Shown here piece after piece: positions 12,812 through 24,400 of a DNA stretch of 64,000 nt (position 1 is its first letter; each line of letters opens with the position of its first letter). Origin of the DNA: Eleusine coracana subsp. coracana. Its lineage: Eukaryota > Streptophyta > Magnoliopsida > Poales > Poaceae. The notes under the pieces were generated by a model that searched no databases, was not told where the DNA came from, and saw only the letters and a program-made list of their open reading frames with translations. The DNA lies in the NCBI GenBank assembly GCA_032690845.1, contig CM064427.1, positions 17,247,501 through 17,311,500 on the forward strand, written 5' to 3'. The position numbers were made by a program, and so were the translations under genes.

Positions 12812-13092
12812 GTAATTATTTGTATTTTTTTATCTCAACACATACAACATAATAAAATTTAAATCTTTACACAAACATAGATGTGTTGTTTATCATTAAA
12901 AAAATAGAGCTAGATTTTTTCAATTGATTACAAGATTTATTCATTATTTTAATATTTGAATTGTTGAGCAAGTCATGTCAACAATAACAAAAACTTTGTC
13001 TTTATGCAACAATGTATGTTTGTGCAAAGATCAAACTTTCAATGTGTTTTGTGCGTTGAGATAAAAAAAAGTTAAAAATAATTATTGGAGTT
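12812..13092. mobile_element. Fold-back MITE-like inverted repeat
   Basis: The left arm (about 12812-12890, including ttatctcaacacatacaaca and tttacacaaacat) is complementary, with mismatches, to the right arm (about 13008-13092, including atgtttgtgcaaag and gcgttgagataaa), with an AT-rich spacer. The right arm resembles the right arm of the fold-back at 44653-45162 (shared atgcaacaatgtat and a following tgagata...agttaaaaataat). The two copies therefore look like one family. No target duplication was identified and no coding capacity is present. Confidence 0.6.
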
Positions 13093-13767
13093 AAATAATT
13101 TAGAACTCTCTCCTTCAGCACCATCCACATTGATTGAATTTGCTTTCATCCTAGAAACACCGCATCAGCAACAGCATCTTTTTCCAAAGGTGCTAGGCTG
13201 GCACAATGGTTCATTAGAATCCATGACGAAGCTACCGATTGTCTGTTCACTTTTAAAGATAATTTGCATTATCAGGTAGTTATCAATTGGCACATTGAGG
13301 TACTTGGCATCCTTTGGATGATCCTACATGTCATTACAACATAAAACTCATGTTAGCACATAAATAAACAATGTAATTGTAAAATAATAAAACAACAACA
13401 TCAAAACTGTATGCAACTAACCTTTGTGTGCCCAATGAGGTGCTCCTTATCAAGAAGGATTGTGTACGTGTTCTCATCCCATTGTGCCCCCACTCAGATC
13501 CTTCAGTCTACACACCTTCACCCACCTTTGGTGCCATTTGTGTAGATGGTTGTAAACTTGAGTGCCACTGACATCTTGTCTAGGGAAGTCAGTCAAAGTT
13601 TTAGACACTAGGTTTATATGTATCTCTTTGAAACTCCTTGACCAACAAGATACACAAACCTTTTCAACACAAATGATGACATGAAAGGAGTCCATCTTAT
13701 TGCAGTCTTTCAACCTTGACCCTCCTTCACCAACTTGAACCCCATTCACCACCATTGCATTACCCAT
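13090..13767 (-). pseudogene. PIF/Harbinger ORF1, Myb/SANT-like protein, degenerate
   Basis: The minus-strand frame at 13474-13767 encodes about 97 residues with the pattern of the Myb/SANT-like DNA-binding domain found in PIF/Harbinger ORF1 proteins. It includes FPRQDVSGTQVYNHLHKWHQRW and a following LKDLSG. After the SG the homologous reading (WDENTYTILL, continuing to HLIGHTK) shifts frame near 13490. It then ends at a donor-like AAAG|GTTAGT, and further related sequence follows to about 13090. In active elements this protein binds the terminal repeats and brings in the transposase. Together with the transposase remnant 250 bases upstream, it marks one decayed autonomous element. Confidence 0.7.
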
Positions 13768-13999
13768 ATCCTACTAGTTAGTATAGCCAAATGTGGTCAG
13801 CAAGATGAAACACATAAACGAGTACAACAACAATCAAAATAGCAAGAAGTTCGGATTAATCAAAGGTACAAGATCATCATTGCACAAGTACATAGTCTTA
13901 GCCATACATTAGTAAAGAATAATCATAGTGCAAGTTTAAAGGTACTACACCATCAATATTACATGTAACATCTAGATACGTGCATAATAGTGAGAAGAC

Positions 14000-14770
14000 A
14001 TGGACTCAAGCACTAGCCACGAGTTGATCATGTGTTTTGTCACATCTGGACAGCCCAAGTGTCCCTTTGAGCAGCCCATATATGGTTATCAGGTGCAATA
14101 TTATTAGATGCATGTTCATCAGTATGGTGTGGATCCCAATTATCCTTGGGAGGGATGTGATCATCAAGTCCATGCCTAAGGATCCAGTTATGTAAAATGC
14201 AGCAAGCAAGAACTAGTGTCACTTGGGTCTAGTAAAGATGGAATGGTTTGTTATCTAATATTTTAAACCTATTTTTTTAGAGCTCCAAAATTTCTCTCAA
14301 CAATCACTGTAAGAGACGAGTGTGTAAGATTGAAGAGCTCCCTTTTGGTGTCTAGGCATGTGGTTACCAAAACTCTATCATATGGTATCTTGTAGCACGA
14401 TAAGGAGGGAGGAATCCTGGTCGAAAAACATAACCAACATTCACAAGGAAGAATTTGCCTAAAAATCCCGTATGATCAGGATTAGTAGACATGGATGTAA
14501 GTCAGGTCTAACTTAGTACCTGAAGTAACTCTCAGGCCATCATCCCTTTCCAAAGAATTAGCCAAGATTCGAGCATTATGTGTTGAACTTTTCCAACTAG
14601 CAAGGACATACGTGAACCGCATATCAAAATCAATAACTGCTGGCACATTTCTTGTTGTAGTGTACTTTCTACCCTAAAAGCAGCCTGCATGTTGATAGTA
14701 TTCCTAGCCAGTACATGTGTGTCATTAATAGCTCCAAATGATCTAGCGATATAAGGATTGTTCTCTAACA
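14000..14770 (-). pseudogene. PIF/Harbinger transposase (DDE_Tnp_4 type), dead
   Basis: Read on the minus strand, the order is: FGAINDTHVLA (family GAIDGTHV, first catalytic Asp changed), MQAAFR, a one-base frameshift near 14672, RNVPAVIDFDMRFTYVLASW, STHNARIL (family AHDSRIL, second Asp changed to Asn), FFLVNVGY and RPGFLPPYR, then several stops and shifts, and finally LVLACCILHNWI at about 14165-14220, the usual end of this transposase. Two catalytic residues are lost and the frame is broken several times, so it cannot act. The element's terminal repeats were not found. Its upstream end comes close to the promoter of the SUMO protease gene. Confidence 0.8.
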
Positions 14771-15493
14771 TCCAAACGATTACATCAAACAGTAGTAAAA
14801 GAAGGCGAAGATGGTGAGTGAAGAGAGGATAGCACGAGAAAAAAAGAAATCCAACAACACAGGAGGAGGTGGAGGACATAGATCTACTATCATCAAAGGG
14901 AATCGCAAGGGCTTTATCCGTAAGAAAGAGCTGACGAGCTCTTCATCGGTGAGAAGAAGATGGTGAGTGACGAGAGGAGGGAGTAATGAGAGTAGGCTAC
15001 ACGCGCAAATGAGTGCAAGCAGTAACCCTAGTGGGTAGCTACCTTTTTATTGCCTACACCCGCCAAGTCAACCTGTGAACCATGAGCTGCAGCGGCCAAG
15101 CCACAGACCGAGGAGTGAAGTTCGTCCTCCACATTTCCGTCGAGTCAGCCCCAACTTCGCAAACAGTCGATTTCCAGTAGTGCTGGCCCCAAAGCTTTGG
15201 TCAGGCAACCAAACAGAGCGACCTTGCATCAGCTGGCCCTGGTCGGGGATCGGACCACCCAACCAATCACCCAGGGCGGCTGCGGCTGGCTCCACGAGTC
15301 GGAGAGCAATGGCTCCTCTATACCCGTCCCCACCTGTCATCCTCGTCTCCTCCTCCCGTTCTGTCTCTTGGACTGCCCTCGCCGCCCCCCTCTCTCCTCC
15401 CAATTCCCTTCCCCTGCCGTTCGGGCTCTCCCTCTCTCCGCCGCCTCCATCTCCGACGGAGACACAAGCGACGCACGGGGCCCGCGAATACTG

Positions 15494-18400
15494 ATGGCGA
15501 GTCTCTCTGGTGGCGAGGCGGGGGCCGAGGAGGACGACGAGAGGGAGAGGTTCGACGCCGAGGTGCAGCAGTTACCGGACGATGTGCTGCGGGACAAGAA
15601 GCTGCGGTTGGAGAAGATGTTAAAAACCGAAGTCAGGGTCCGCCTCCGCGACGGCGGTAAGAAGCTGCGCGCGTCGATGGACGCCATCTGCCGAGAGCTC
15701 GCTAGGCGCAAGTCCCTCGGCCAGGCCCCGCAGCCTCACGGCGGCGGCTCAGAAGCACTGGCGCAGGTCAGCCTTTCTTTTCAAACGTTTGGTATTTGTC
15801 TTCGTGCGAGGAGTGCGTATAAAAGTACGATTTTGGTTCCTTCACCTGACCTCGGGATTCTGTTCGACTAAATGCCTGCAAGTGGTGGGTGAGCAATCTA
15901 AATATCGGCAGTATAGTATATAGTTGTGTTGTGATGCAATCTTGCTGTTGCGCAGTTGTGGTAAGGGTAGATGGAAAGTCTGAAATCAGAATTATTAGTT
16001 ACTAGAGTATTTGATCAAGCTAAATGACATGGTATGGGTATGCCTAACCTGTGTATGTGTAACCTGTGACCGTGTCCGGCTGACCATAATTGTGCAGCAC
16101 AGTACATCTTACGAGTGAATATGCGCTCATGATAAACCTTATTAAAGTTATTTCTTGTAGGATGAGAAGCGATGTGAAAGAGTGGTTCGATCAAGGGGTG
16201 CCGAATCATCTGGTATGTTACTGATATGGTTTTGGCAACTATCCAGATTTCATAAACATATTGTCTCGAATAAACCTGTTATTCTTGATTAAAGCATTCA
16301 TGCCCTTGTAAAGATGGAAGCTAAATATGTCCTTTCATGTATAGAATTACGCATATTCGATGTCATTATGTAAAATGTTTGGTAAATGATGGTTATGCAT
16401 TCAATGGTTTTCATATGATACACTGGCAGTTGCTGTGTGCTGCAGTACTAGATTTTGTATGTGTATATGCTCTTTGATTGTGTCGGGCTCTGTACTTCTC
16501 TTATTATCTCTTTTCTTTACTAACACTTTTCAAGGTTTATGCAACTGCTTTGTGACAAATTTCTTCGTGTTCCTTTCTTTCCTTAAGACGTGGGGATCTT
16601 TTATTTAAAATAGAATTCAAATGTTTTAAATCAAACACTTTCTTAAAAAAATCATGTTTGTGTAGTTTAGATGGAATAAGAAAAATTACATGGATTGCTA
16701 TCATATTGTACTAGAGTTCTTGACAAGAGGATATTTGTGTTTCTGTTCATCTTTTTCTTCAATATGAGATTTTATCGATTAATCCAGCATTATGCAGTTT
16801 TTCCATGCAGCTGATAAATAGATTATATGTTGAAATAGTTAGCATAGCATGGCTGAAAGAAATTGAAGACCTAAGGCTCTATGATGGCCAAAACCAATTA
16901 ATTGTGTGAAACATAAATCTGTGCCTACGTTCATTATGAACTTACAAACCTATCCAAACCACAGATGGAAACATTTGTTTCCTTCTTTGTTTTAGATAAT
17001 GGAACGACAGAACCCAATCTCTACACCATAAAAGTGTACACAGCTGTTTTGTATCCTTTTTATGGTCACATTATTAAATATTATGAAAGCAAAGTATCCT
17101 TGTTGTATGGATTAAGCAGGGAGAAAGCATGACCATTGTGCGTGTTTCTACATTTTATGTGCTTCAAATTACTTTTTTTTCACAAACCTTTATTCTTTTT
17201 TCCTGTGGAAGTCTGGGTATGTGGGAGAGCTGTATCGTACATTTAACCAATTTTTTGCTTGGTTAGCTATAAGTTTGTTATACCATTTATATACCTTTGA
17301 TCCTTTATTTAGTTTTTTCCATGATTTATTTCTGTTTTCATATTTTTATATTCTAAACTTTTGTAGGTATCACTAGAGATTTCAATAGTAGTAAAGTAAC
17401 CAAAGCTGACTTCATGATTGCATTTGGGATGGATGTACAGGTGAGTACTTTGTTGCATGACATGTGAATTTCCTTTTTATGTGCAAGAATACTTTGTTCT
17501 CAGCCCTACCCCAACTTGGTTGGGACTAAAAAGCATTGTTATTGTTGTTGCTGTTGCGTGAAGTGTTAATGTTCTATGCATTAGGCAGGTGTTGGTAGGT
17601 CTAGTTTGGAAATGACAAGTAGAAGTCATGGCAAGCCTAATGCTTCAGTAAAAAATGAAGGAAGGTTTCGTCAAGAGAAAAAGTCTCATAAATCTTCGTC
17701 ACCACCGATGATTTCGTCTCAGAAAGAGTTGTCTATTGATGACTCAGCCAACATGGAGAAGACATCTTCTGATGATCCCCCCAAGTACAATGACCATAAC
17801 AAAACCTTCACCCCTGCCCGCACACGTTCACGGAAAAGGTATGCATTTGTACTTTTGTTCTGTACTATCTAGATACATGCGTCCATATTTTATTGTTGGA
17901 AGTAAAATTAGGATGGTAACACTAAAGAATCAAATAAATCTACATAGTCTCTTTGTTGCGGATATGAAGTCAAAGTTAAAACCTTCACACCTGATGATTT
18001 TCTGATGTGAATATATATTTGCCTCACTCTCGTATAGATATTTTGCAGTTTAGTTTCCATAAAAAAAAAAAGGGAAAATGGGCTGTGGGACACTACAAAG
18101 ACGTGGATTTGGGCTCAGCACATCGCAAATCTCGTATTTGGGCCAGACACACTGAAAACATGTGGTTCTTAGCTGCAGCACACCGCCAGCAATATAATAT
18201 GATTTCCGTCTTTGAGAGGTGAGAGGAATGACCTTTGTGCCCTTGCTTGCTTCCAAATATAAACGGATTGGCGTTGTTTGGAGTAGAACCATGGTTGTTG
18301 CCGTCGTTGAGAAGGATAGGGACCTTGTGCTTTGCTTCCCCTTCTGCCAACTCATTTTTATTCAGAAACAAGCAAGGGCACAAAGGTCATTTCTCTTACC

Positions 18401-21400
18401 TCTCAAAGTTGGAAATCATGTTATAATATACGCGGTGTGTTGGAGCTAAGAACCATGGTTTTTCAGTGTGTCTGGCCCAAATAAGAGATTTGTGATGTGC
18501 TGAGCCCGAATCCACGTCTTTGTAGTGTTCCACGGCCAATTTTCTCTAAACAAAATGCATACTGTACTACTGTAGGTCAAGGAAGGGTAGATAATAGCTT
18601 GTCCATGAGTTCATTTATTCTTCTGAATGTTATTGCATACTGGATACTACATAGTTTGTACAAAATATTCTTTACCTTGAAATTTCTCGTCTTTGAATGC
18701 AAACATCATTTTCAAATACAAATGCAAAACCAAGTTATCTCCAGTCCACAGACAAACCATTATGTAATTGCCTTATAAATTGAGAGTACAACATGGAGTC
18801 ATTTTCTGTGTAATTATTAGTTTACATGGGCCCTTCAATCCTATGAATGATGTCATACCCTGCATTGATGCTTACCTGTAGTAGATTAATAAAAAAAAGG
18901 AAGAGCATGCATTAATGGAAAATGCAACTCTATCAGATGGAAACTATTTGTCGAAGGGTAAAATTCTGTAACTGTATTGATAATAGCATGTTTTTGTATG
19001 AAGCTGTAATTGTATTGCTGTATTGATTAGTTATGATTTTATGTATGATCGCGTCCCATGCATATGAATAAGGACCAGCTGCCATCATCTAATTTTCATC
19101 CAGTGGATTTTGTTTTATTAAATTATATAAGAAACTTTTACCAGGAAAGCAGATGCTTCAGTTGGCTTTTCAATGCGGTTGAGATCAAGAATGGTTAGTA
19201 TGGACCTTGATATTTCTTAGTATCATAATTCTGTGAACTAGTTACTTTTGGCTTGCAGACTGCTGTGTTGCATTTATGTCGTATATTTGAATTCTATAGT
19301 ATCAGATCAATCTGTTCATTTTTTGGTAGCGGATAAGGCAGTCGGCTTGAGAACTATTGTTACTGAAGTTTCCAGTCATGGGGATTGAATGCTAATTATA
19401 GATGTTCATTGCCTTTCAACTCGCGGTCCTAGAAGCTCAGTACTGTGCCCTTTTGTTATCAAAACGTGACATGCATTTTTGTTCTTTTTTCTATCTTTTC
19501 AGTTGCAATAGATTATTACTACACATTTGATCTTATTCTTTTTTATACTTTCTATTACGTGATATTTTTTCTCTTGCATTTTACATTAGATTATTCCTAC
19601 CACAAATTTGATCTGATTATTTGATGTTATGATCCAGGAGGAGGTTGTTCTTGTTGATGGAGACACCCATGTAGAGCCTGCAGAAGAGACATCTAATAGG
19701 TGGTAAATGTTTAGATACAACAAGTCATTTTATTTTTTGTCAGAGCTCCCATAATCATAATTCTATGATTATACATACATCAACTGCTGTTAACTGTCAC
19801 AAGTCACAAATAAATACGTAGTGTATGCAACAATGTATATGATTAGTATCTACTGTAAGATGTTGGCTTCTATTCACTGATGCTGGTACACCATTTTTTA
19901 TAGGAGCGCGGAGAAGCTATACTATCCTTCAAGGTTGGCACTTAAACTACAAGAACCCTTTGTCTTCTTTTGATACATAGCTCATTGCTATTTTATTTCT
20001 GCTTTCCACAGGGAACACCCTAATTCTGTTGAGATTTCTTCTGATGACATGAAATGTCTGGAGCCTGAATCATTGCTGTCTTCACCTATAATGAACTTCT
20101 ATATTATGTAAGTACCGTTCTCCTTGGCCTCAGAAGTGTAATTATTATATGTTGTCTAGAAGTGATAATGTAAGTAATGACTCAGTTGCTGATATCGAAG
20201 TTGAAGATATATTCATGAATTGATAGCTTGGGTTTGGTTTCAATTTACATTAGAATATATGATAATCAGTACTTGATATCCATTGAATTTTTTGGATATT
20301 CCATTTCATAAAGTTTCTTATAACCTCATATGCAAGTATGCAATGACATGGAGGCAATCCTAAATAGTGCTTTTTTCAATAGCATTGAAGACAAGAGTGA
20401 TGATTAGCTTTCCTATGTATTTTGTGCTAGCATTTCATATATTTGCCTTAAAGTATGATATTTCTTTTGAATGAGTTGTAGCATAGAATATAAGCAACCA
20501 AGTTAATTCTACAAATAGTATCTAGCTCATGTCAGTAGCTCATTTTGCAATTTTTCTTTTGATATGCGAAATCAAATATGTCTTTCATATCTTAAGTTAT
20601 ATACTCAACAGAAAGATGGTATTAAAAAAGGAGACTTGTTGGCTTTGCCACTGTTCTAAACATGATTACCGTGTGTCATGATTGTCATAAACTCATAATG
20701 CTCACCACATTTCTGAACCAGGCTGATATCATGATGCAGTATAGCTTTGATTTATTTCTTCAAATGTATTGTAAAAGAAAAAAGAAACTTGGTGTGGAGT
20801 TTTAGAAGAAAAATACAGCTATCAGTTCCATCATCTAAATTACTATATATTCTTACCTTGAACACCAGAAACATTGAAGCAGATCTATTCTTGGCGTACA
20901 TTCAATACTTATTTGCCATTGCATATCGTCGAATGCTTCAGAGCAAGAACATGAGGGCAGTTTGGTCATTACAAAAAATTATTGACAGAGAAAAAAGAGA
21001 GAGGTCATGTGGATGGTATATAAGGGTAGGGAATTGTAACCTGATAGGGATAAGCACATTTGCGATGGCAAATAAGGGATCCGATGAAATTGCAATGGGG
21101 AATTCTCCCATTCCTAAACATTTATATGTTACCATGTGAGTTTTTGAATTTCCAAAACAGTCTAATGTGGACCTGCTGACTTATTATCTTGCCTTGATGT
21201 GATAATAATTCAACCTTTTCAGTCATCGCATCTAAAGGTTGTAACTGAGTTTGACATTTTAGGCAATTACATTCAATACTTCAATATGCACATCGAAATT
21301 TATAAGTTACCTTTCTCCTACTTGTCATAACTAAACTCTTTTGTAGGTACCTACAGGGGGCAACTTCATCAACTGTTAGACCAAGAACCGAGTACCACAT

Positions 21401-24400
21401 TTTCAACACATACTTCTTTAGCAAACTTGAAGCCCTGACATCGAAGGTAACTTTCTATATTTTATTGCAGGAAAGCCCATTTTACAGCCTTCAATTATGA
21501 AGCTCATTCTGTTTTTCAACTCTCAACTACGGAATGTTGAGGGTTGAAGAGTAAATGGTTTCAGGGTTTAAGGTTGCAAAGCAAACCATGCTCGTACTTG
21601 AATATTGTAATATGCCCTTTTTGTAAGATGTTTACGTCATTTTTTTATTGCTTGTCAAAATTCATAAATATATATTGTGATTCCCTTACTTGTGTTTTAT
21701 TATAATACATATTTTCGAATTACAAGATATTAACACATACAGTGGAAATAATGCTTATCAATGACAAATTTAATCCAATACAGGAATAAGCTAAATGTTT
21801 GGTGTTCAATTCATTTGACTCCCAATAATCATGTAACTATGTAAGAGTGTCTGGAAATCGGCAGTTTCCACAGCACAACTTTGACCATTATTTTCTTTTC
21901 TCAGTAAAATTATATTGTGAAATACTTGAATAATCCATTTTTTTTCCCCATACCCAAGGGAGCTCCCACCTCCATCATTGACTTGTTTAGATTATTTCTG
22001 TGGGATGTCAATGATTTTGTACATGTTTTCACCAAGATGATCTTTTGCATTTCCTGTTTCTTTTTTCATATTAAAAGAAATGGGTCGCTAAAATACACAT
22101 CTCAAACCTTTTTTTCCTTAAAAATGGTAGGAGCCAACTTCTTGTCAGCCAACTGCAGCAATAATTGGCTATATATTGAGCCTAAATGGTTTAAGGTTAA
22201 TTTTCACTCAAACGCTGTCAAGTACCACCTACGAAGGCATTTAGCTACACCAGAAAATAATTTGTATTTGTGTGTGTTGCCCCTTTCTTGCCAAATAATA
22301 TCATGTGTCGTTGCAGTTCATGTGTAAATTAATGACAGTATACAATCAACATATTTCTATATCATATATGCTGCACTAATTATCTTTTACTACTTTCTTT
22401 TCTCAATCTGGAGGACGACAAGACGACATATTTTCTGAAGTTGAGAAGATGGTGGAAGGGTGTAGATATATTTCAAAAGGCATACATATTGTTGCCTGTG
22501 CATGCAGAGTAAGTAATTTATAATTTTGTTATCTGTTATTGAGGTTTGTTTTTACATGTACTTGAGACCAACATCTTATCCACTAGGCGTTCTAATTTTA
22601 GTTAAAATGAAAAAAGAAAGACCAGGCCCGCAGTTTGACAAGAAAAAATTGGAAATGCTGGTCCAACATGGCAAAGTTTATTTGCTGTTTTCAACTGAGA
22701 ACTCAGTTATTTATTCTCATAGTTTTAAGAATTATTAATTAATTTATTTTTAGTGGATCAGAAGTTGTATCAGGCAAACAGGATGCCTGCTGGGTCAGTG
22801 GCATGTCTGGTTTTTAGAATCATGATTCCATTTAGCCTACAGTATGACTCTTAATTACTTCGGTTCTTCCATTTAGCCTGCACTATGACCTCTTAACTAC
22901 TTATGGATACTATGGGAGACCATGGTGAGTGGTGGCGTCTCTTTGCCCTATTTTACAGTTGTTGCCTAGCATAAATGGAGAAATATTAATTATTAAAAAA
23001 TAAGTGTAACAACAAAGGTTTCAAAATTGTTTCAGCTGCATGGCACCTATATTTTTGTGAGCATGGATTTCCGTTTATCATTAGCTAAGCGAAGTTGTTG
23101 ACTGAAATTTTTTTCATAGTAAAACATATTGTCAGTTGAATAATGAAATAGATTTTATTAAGCCCCAGGGTTATTCACTCATCATCTCAATTCATCGTGA
23201 AGTTACCATAAGGACTGCTACTTGTGCCTTAAGTAGGCAAAGCACGACTACTGATGTAAGCTTTACTGACGAGATAACCTGATTAGAATTGGGATAGTGT
23301 TGATACTGCCTTTTGAGTATCCCTGTATCGATGTAATGGAGGTATTTCAACTGTGAAACCATGTCTTGTCTAAGTTGCTGCTAATGCCTAGATATGACCA
23401 ATACTGAGCAAGTCAAGAAGACTCCTCGTTTCAGCTAATGAGTAAAAGGTGACCAAACTTGATTAATAAGTGTTAATCATTTTTTAATTTCGTGAAACTA
23501 ATATAACCTAGTAAGAATTATGGACATTCATAATGTCTGCACCACAAATGCATTATGCTTTACTGATGTCATGTATATTCATGATGTTAAAGTCAATAAA
23601 CAAAAGTTTCTTTTTAGTACTGCATGCTTCATATTGGCTAATGGATTGTGCAGAAATACAATTATGATTCAATTATGTAGCTTGTTTAATATAATTTTGT
23701 AACACTTTTAGAAAACTGATCATCACGGTCAAAGTAATCTAACACTCATATCTGATTCTGTGAACATTCATCATCAACTACTCATTTATCCTACAGGTTT
23801 TCCATAGTATTCATTCACATGCCCACAATAAGTACTCATATGTCAAGAACAACTCTGCTATAACTGTGACATGATCTTGTCACTGATATATCTACCTGTA
23901 CAATAATAACTTTTATTTACTATCTTGTTGAAAGGCTGAACTGTTTGTTATTATGGTTCCAATTGGTCAGCGCACACTGGAGTCTGGTCATTATATGTAT
24001 GCCAGCAAAAAATGATCAAACGGGTCCCATCATACTTCATTTGGATTCCCTGAAGTTTCATAGTAGCAGGCTGATTTTCAATGTCGTTAGCAGGTAAACA
24101 ATATTTAATTTATGTACAATTGTATTTGATTGGTATTTTATTGTGCCCTTTTATTTGACAACAAAGATTGTGATGATTCCTTAGTTGTTTTTGAATTGTT
24201 TGCTCTGATAATGTGGGTACTATTATTTGTTGATGCTAATTAGATATGTGAGGACACTATGGCATTATTGTAGACATGTTATTTTCTATTTTTCCATCCA
24301 CTTATAAAATCATGCATATATTTGTTTTCAGATTCCTTAAGGAAGAATGGAGCTACCTAAATAAAAATGTCTCTTTAACAGAATCTCCCTTACAAGAAAA

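Noticed and set aside
15197..15493. In-frame extension upstream of the SUMO protease ATG at 15494
   Set aside because: The frame is open but lacks family similarity, and the first supported Met is at 15494; the upstream part is treated as leader.
18093..18383. Overlapping short frames on both strands inside intron 4 of the SUMO protease
   Set aside because: They come from the two arms of the fold-back element and have no protein similarity.
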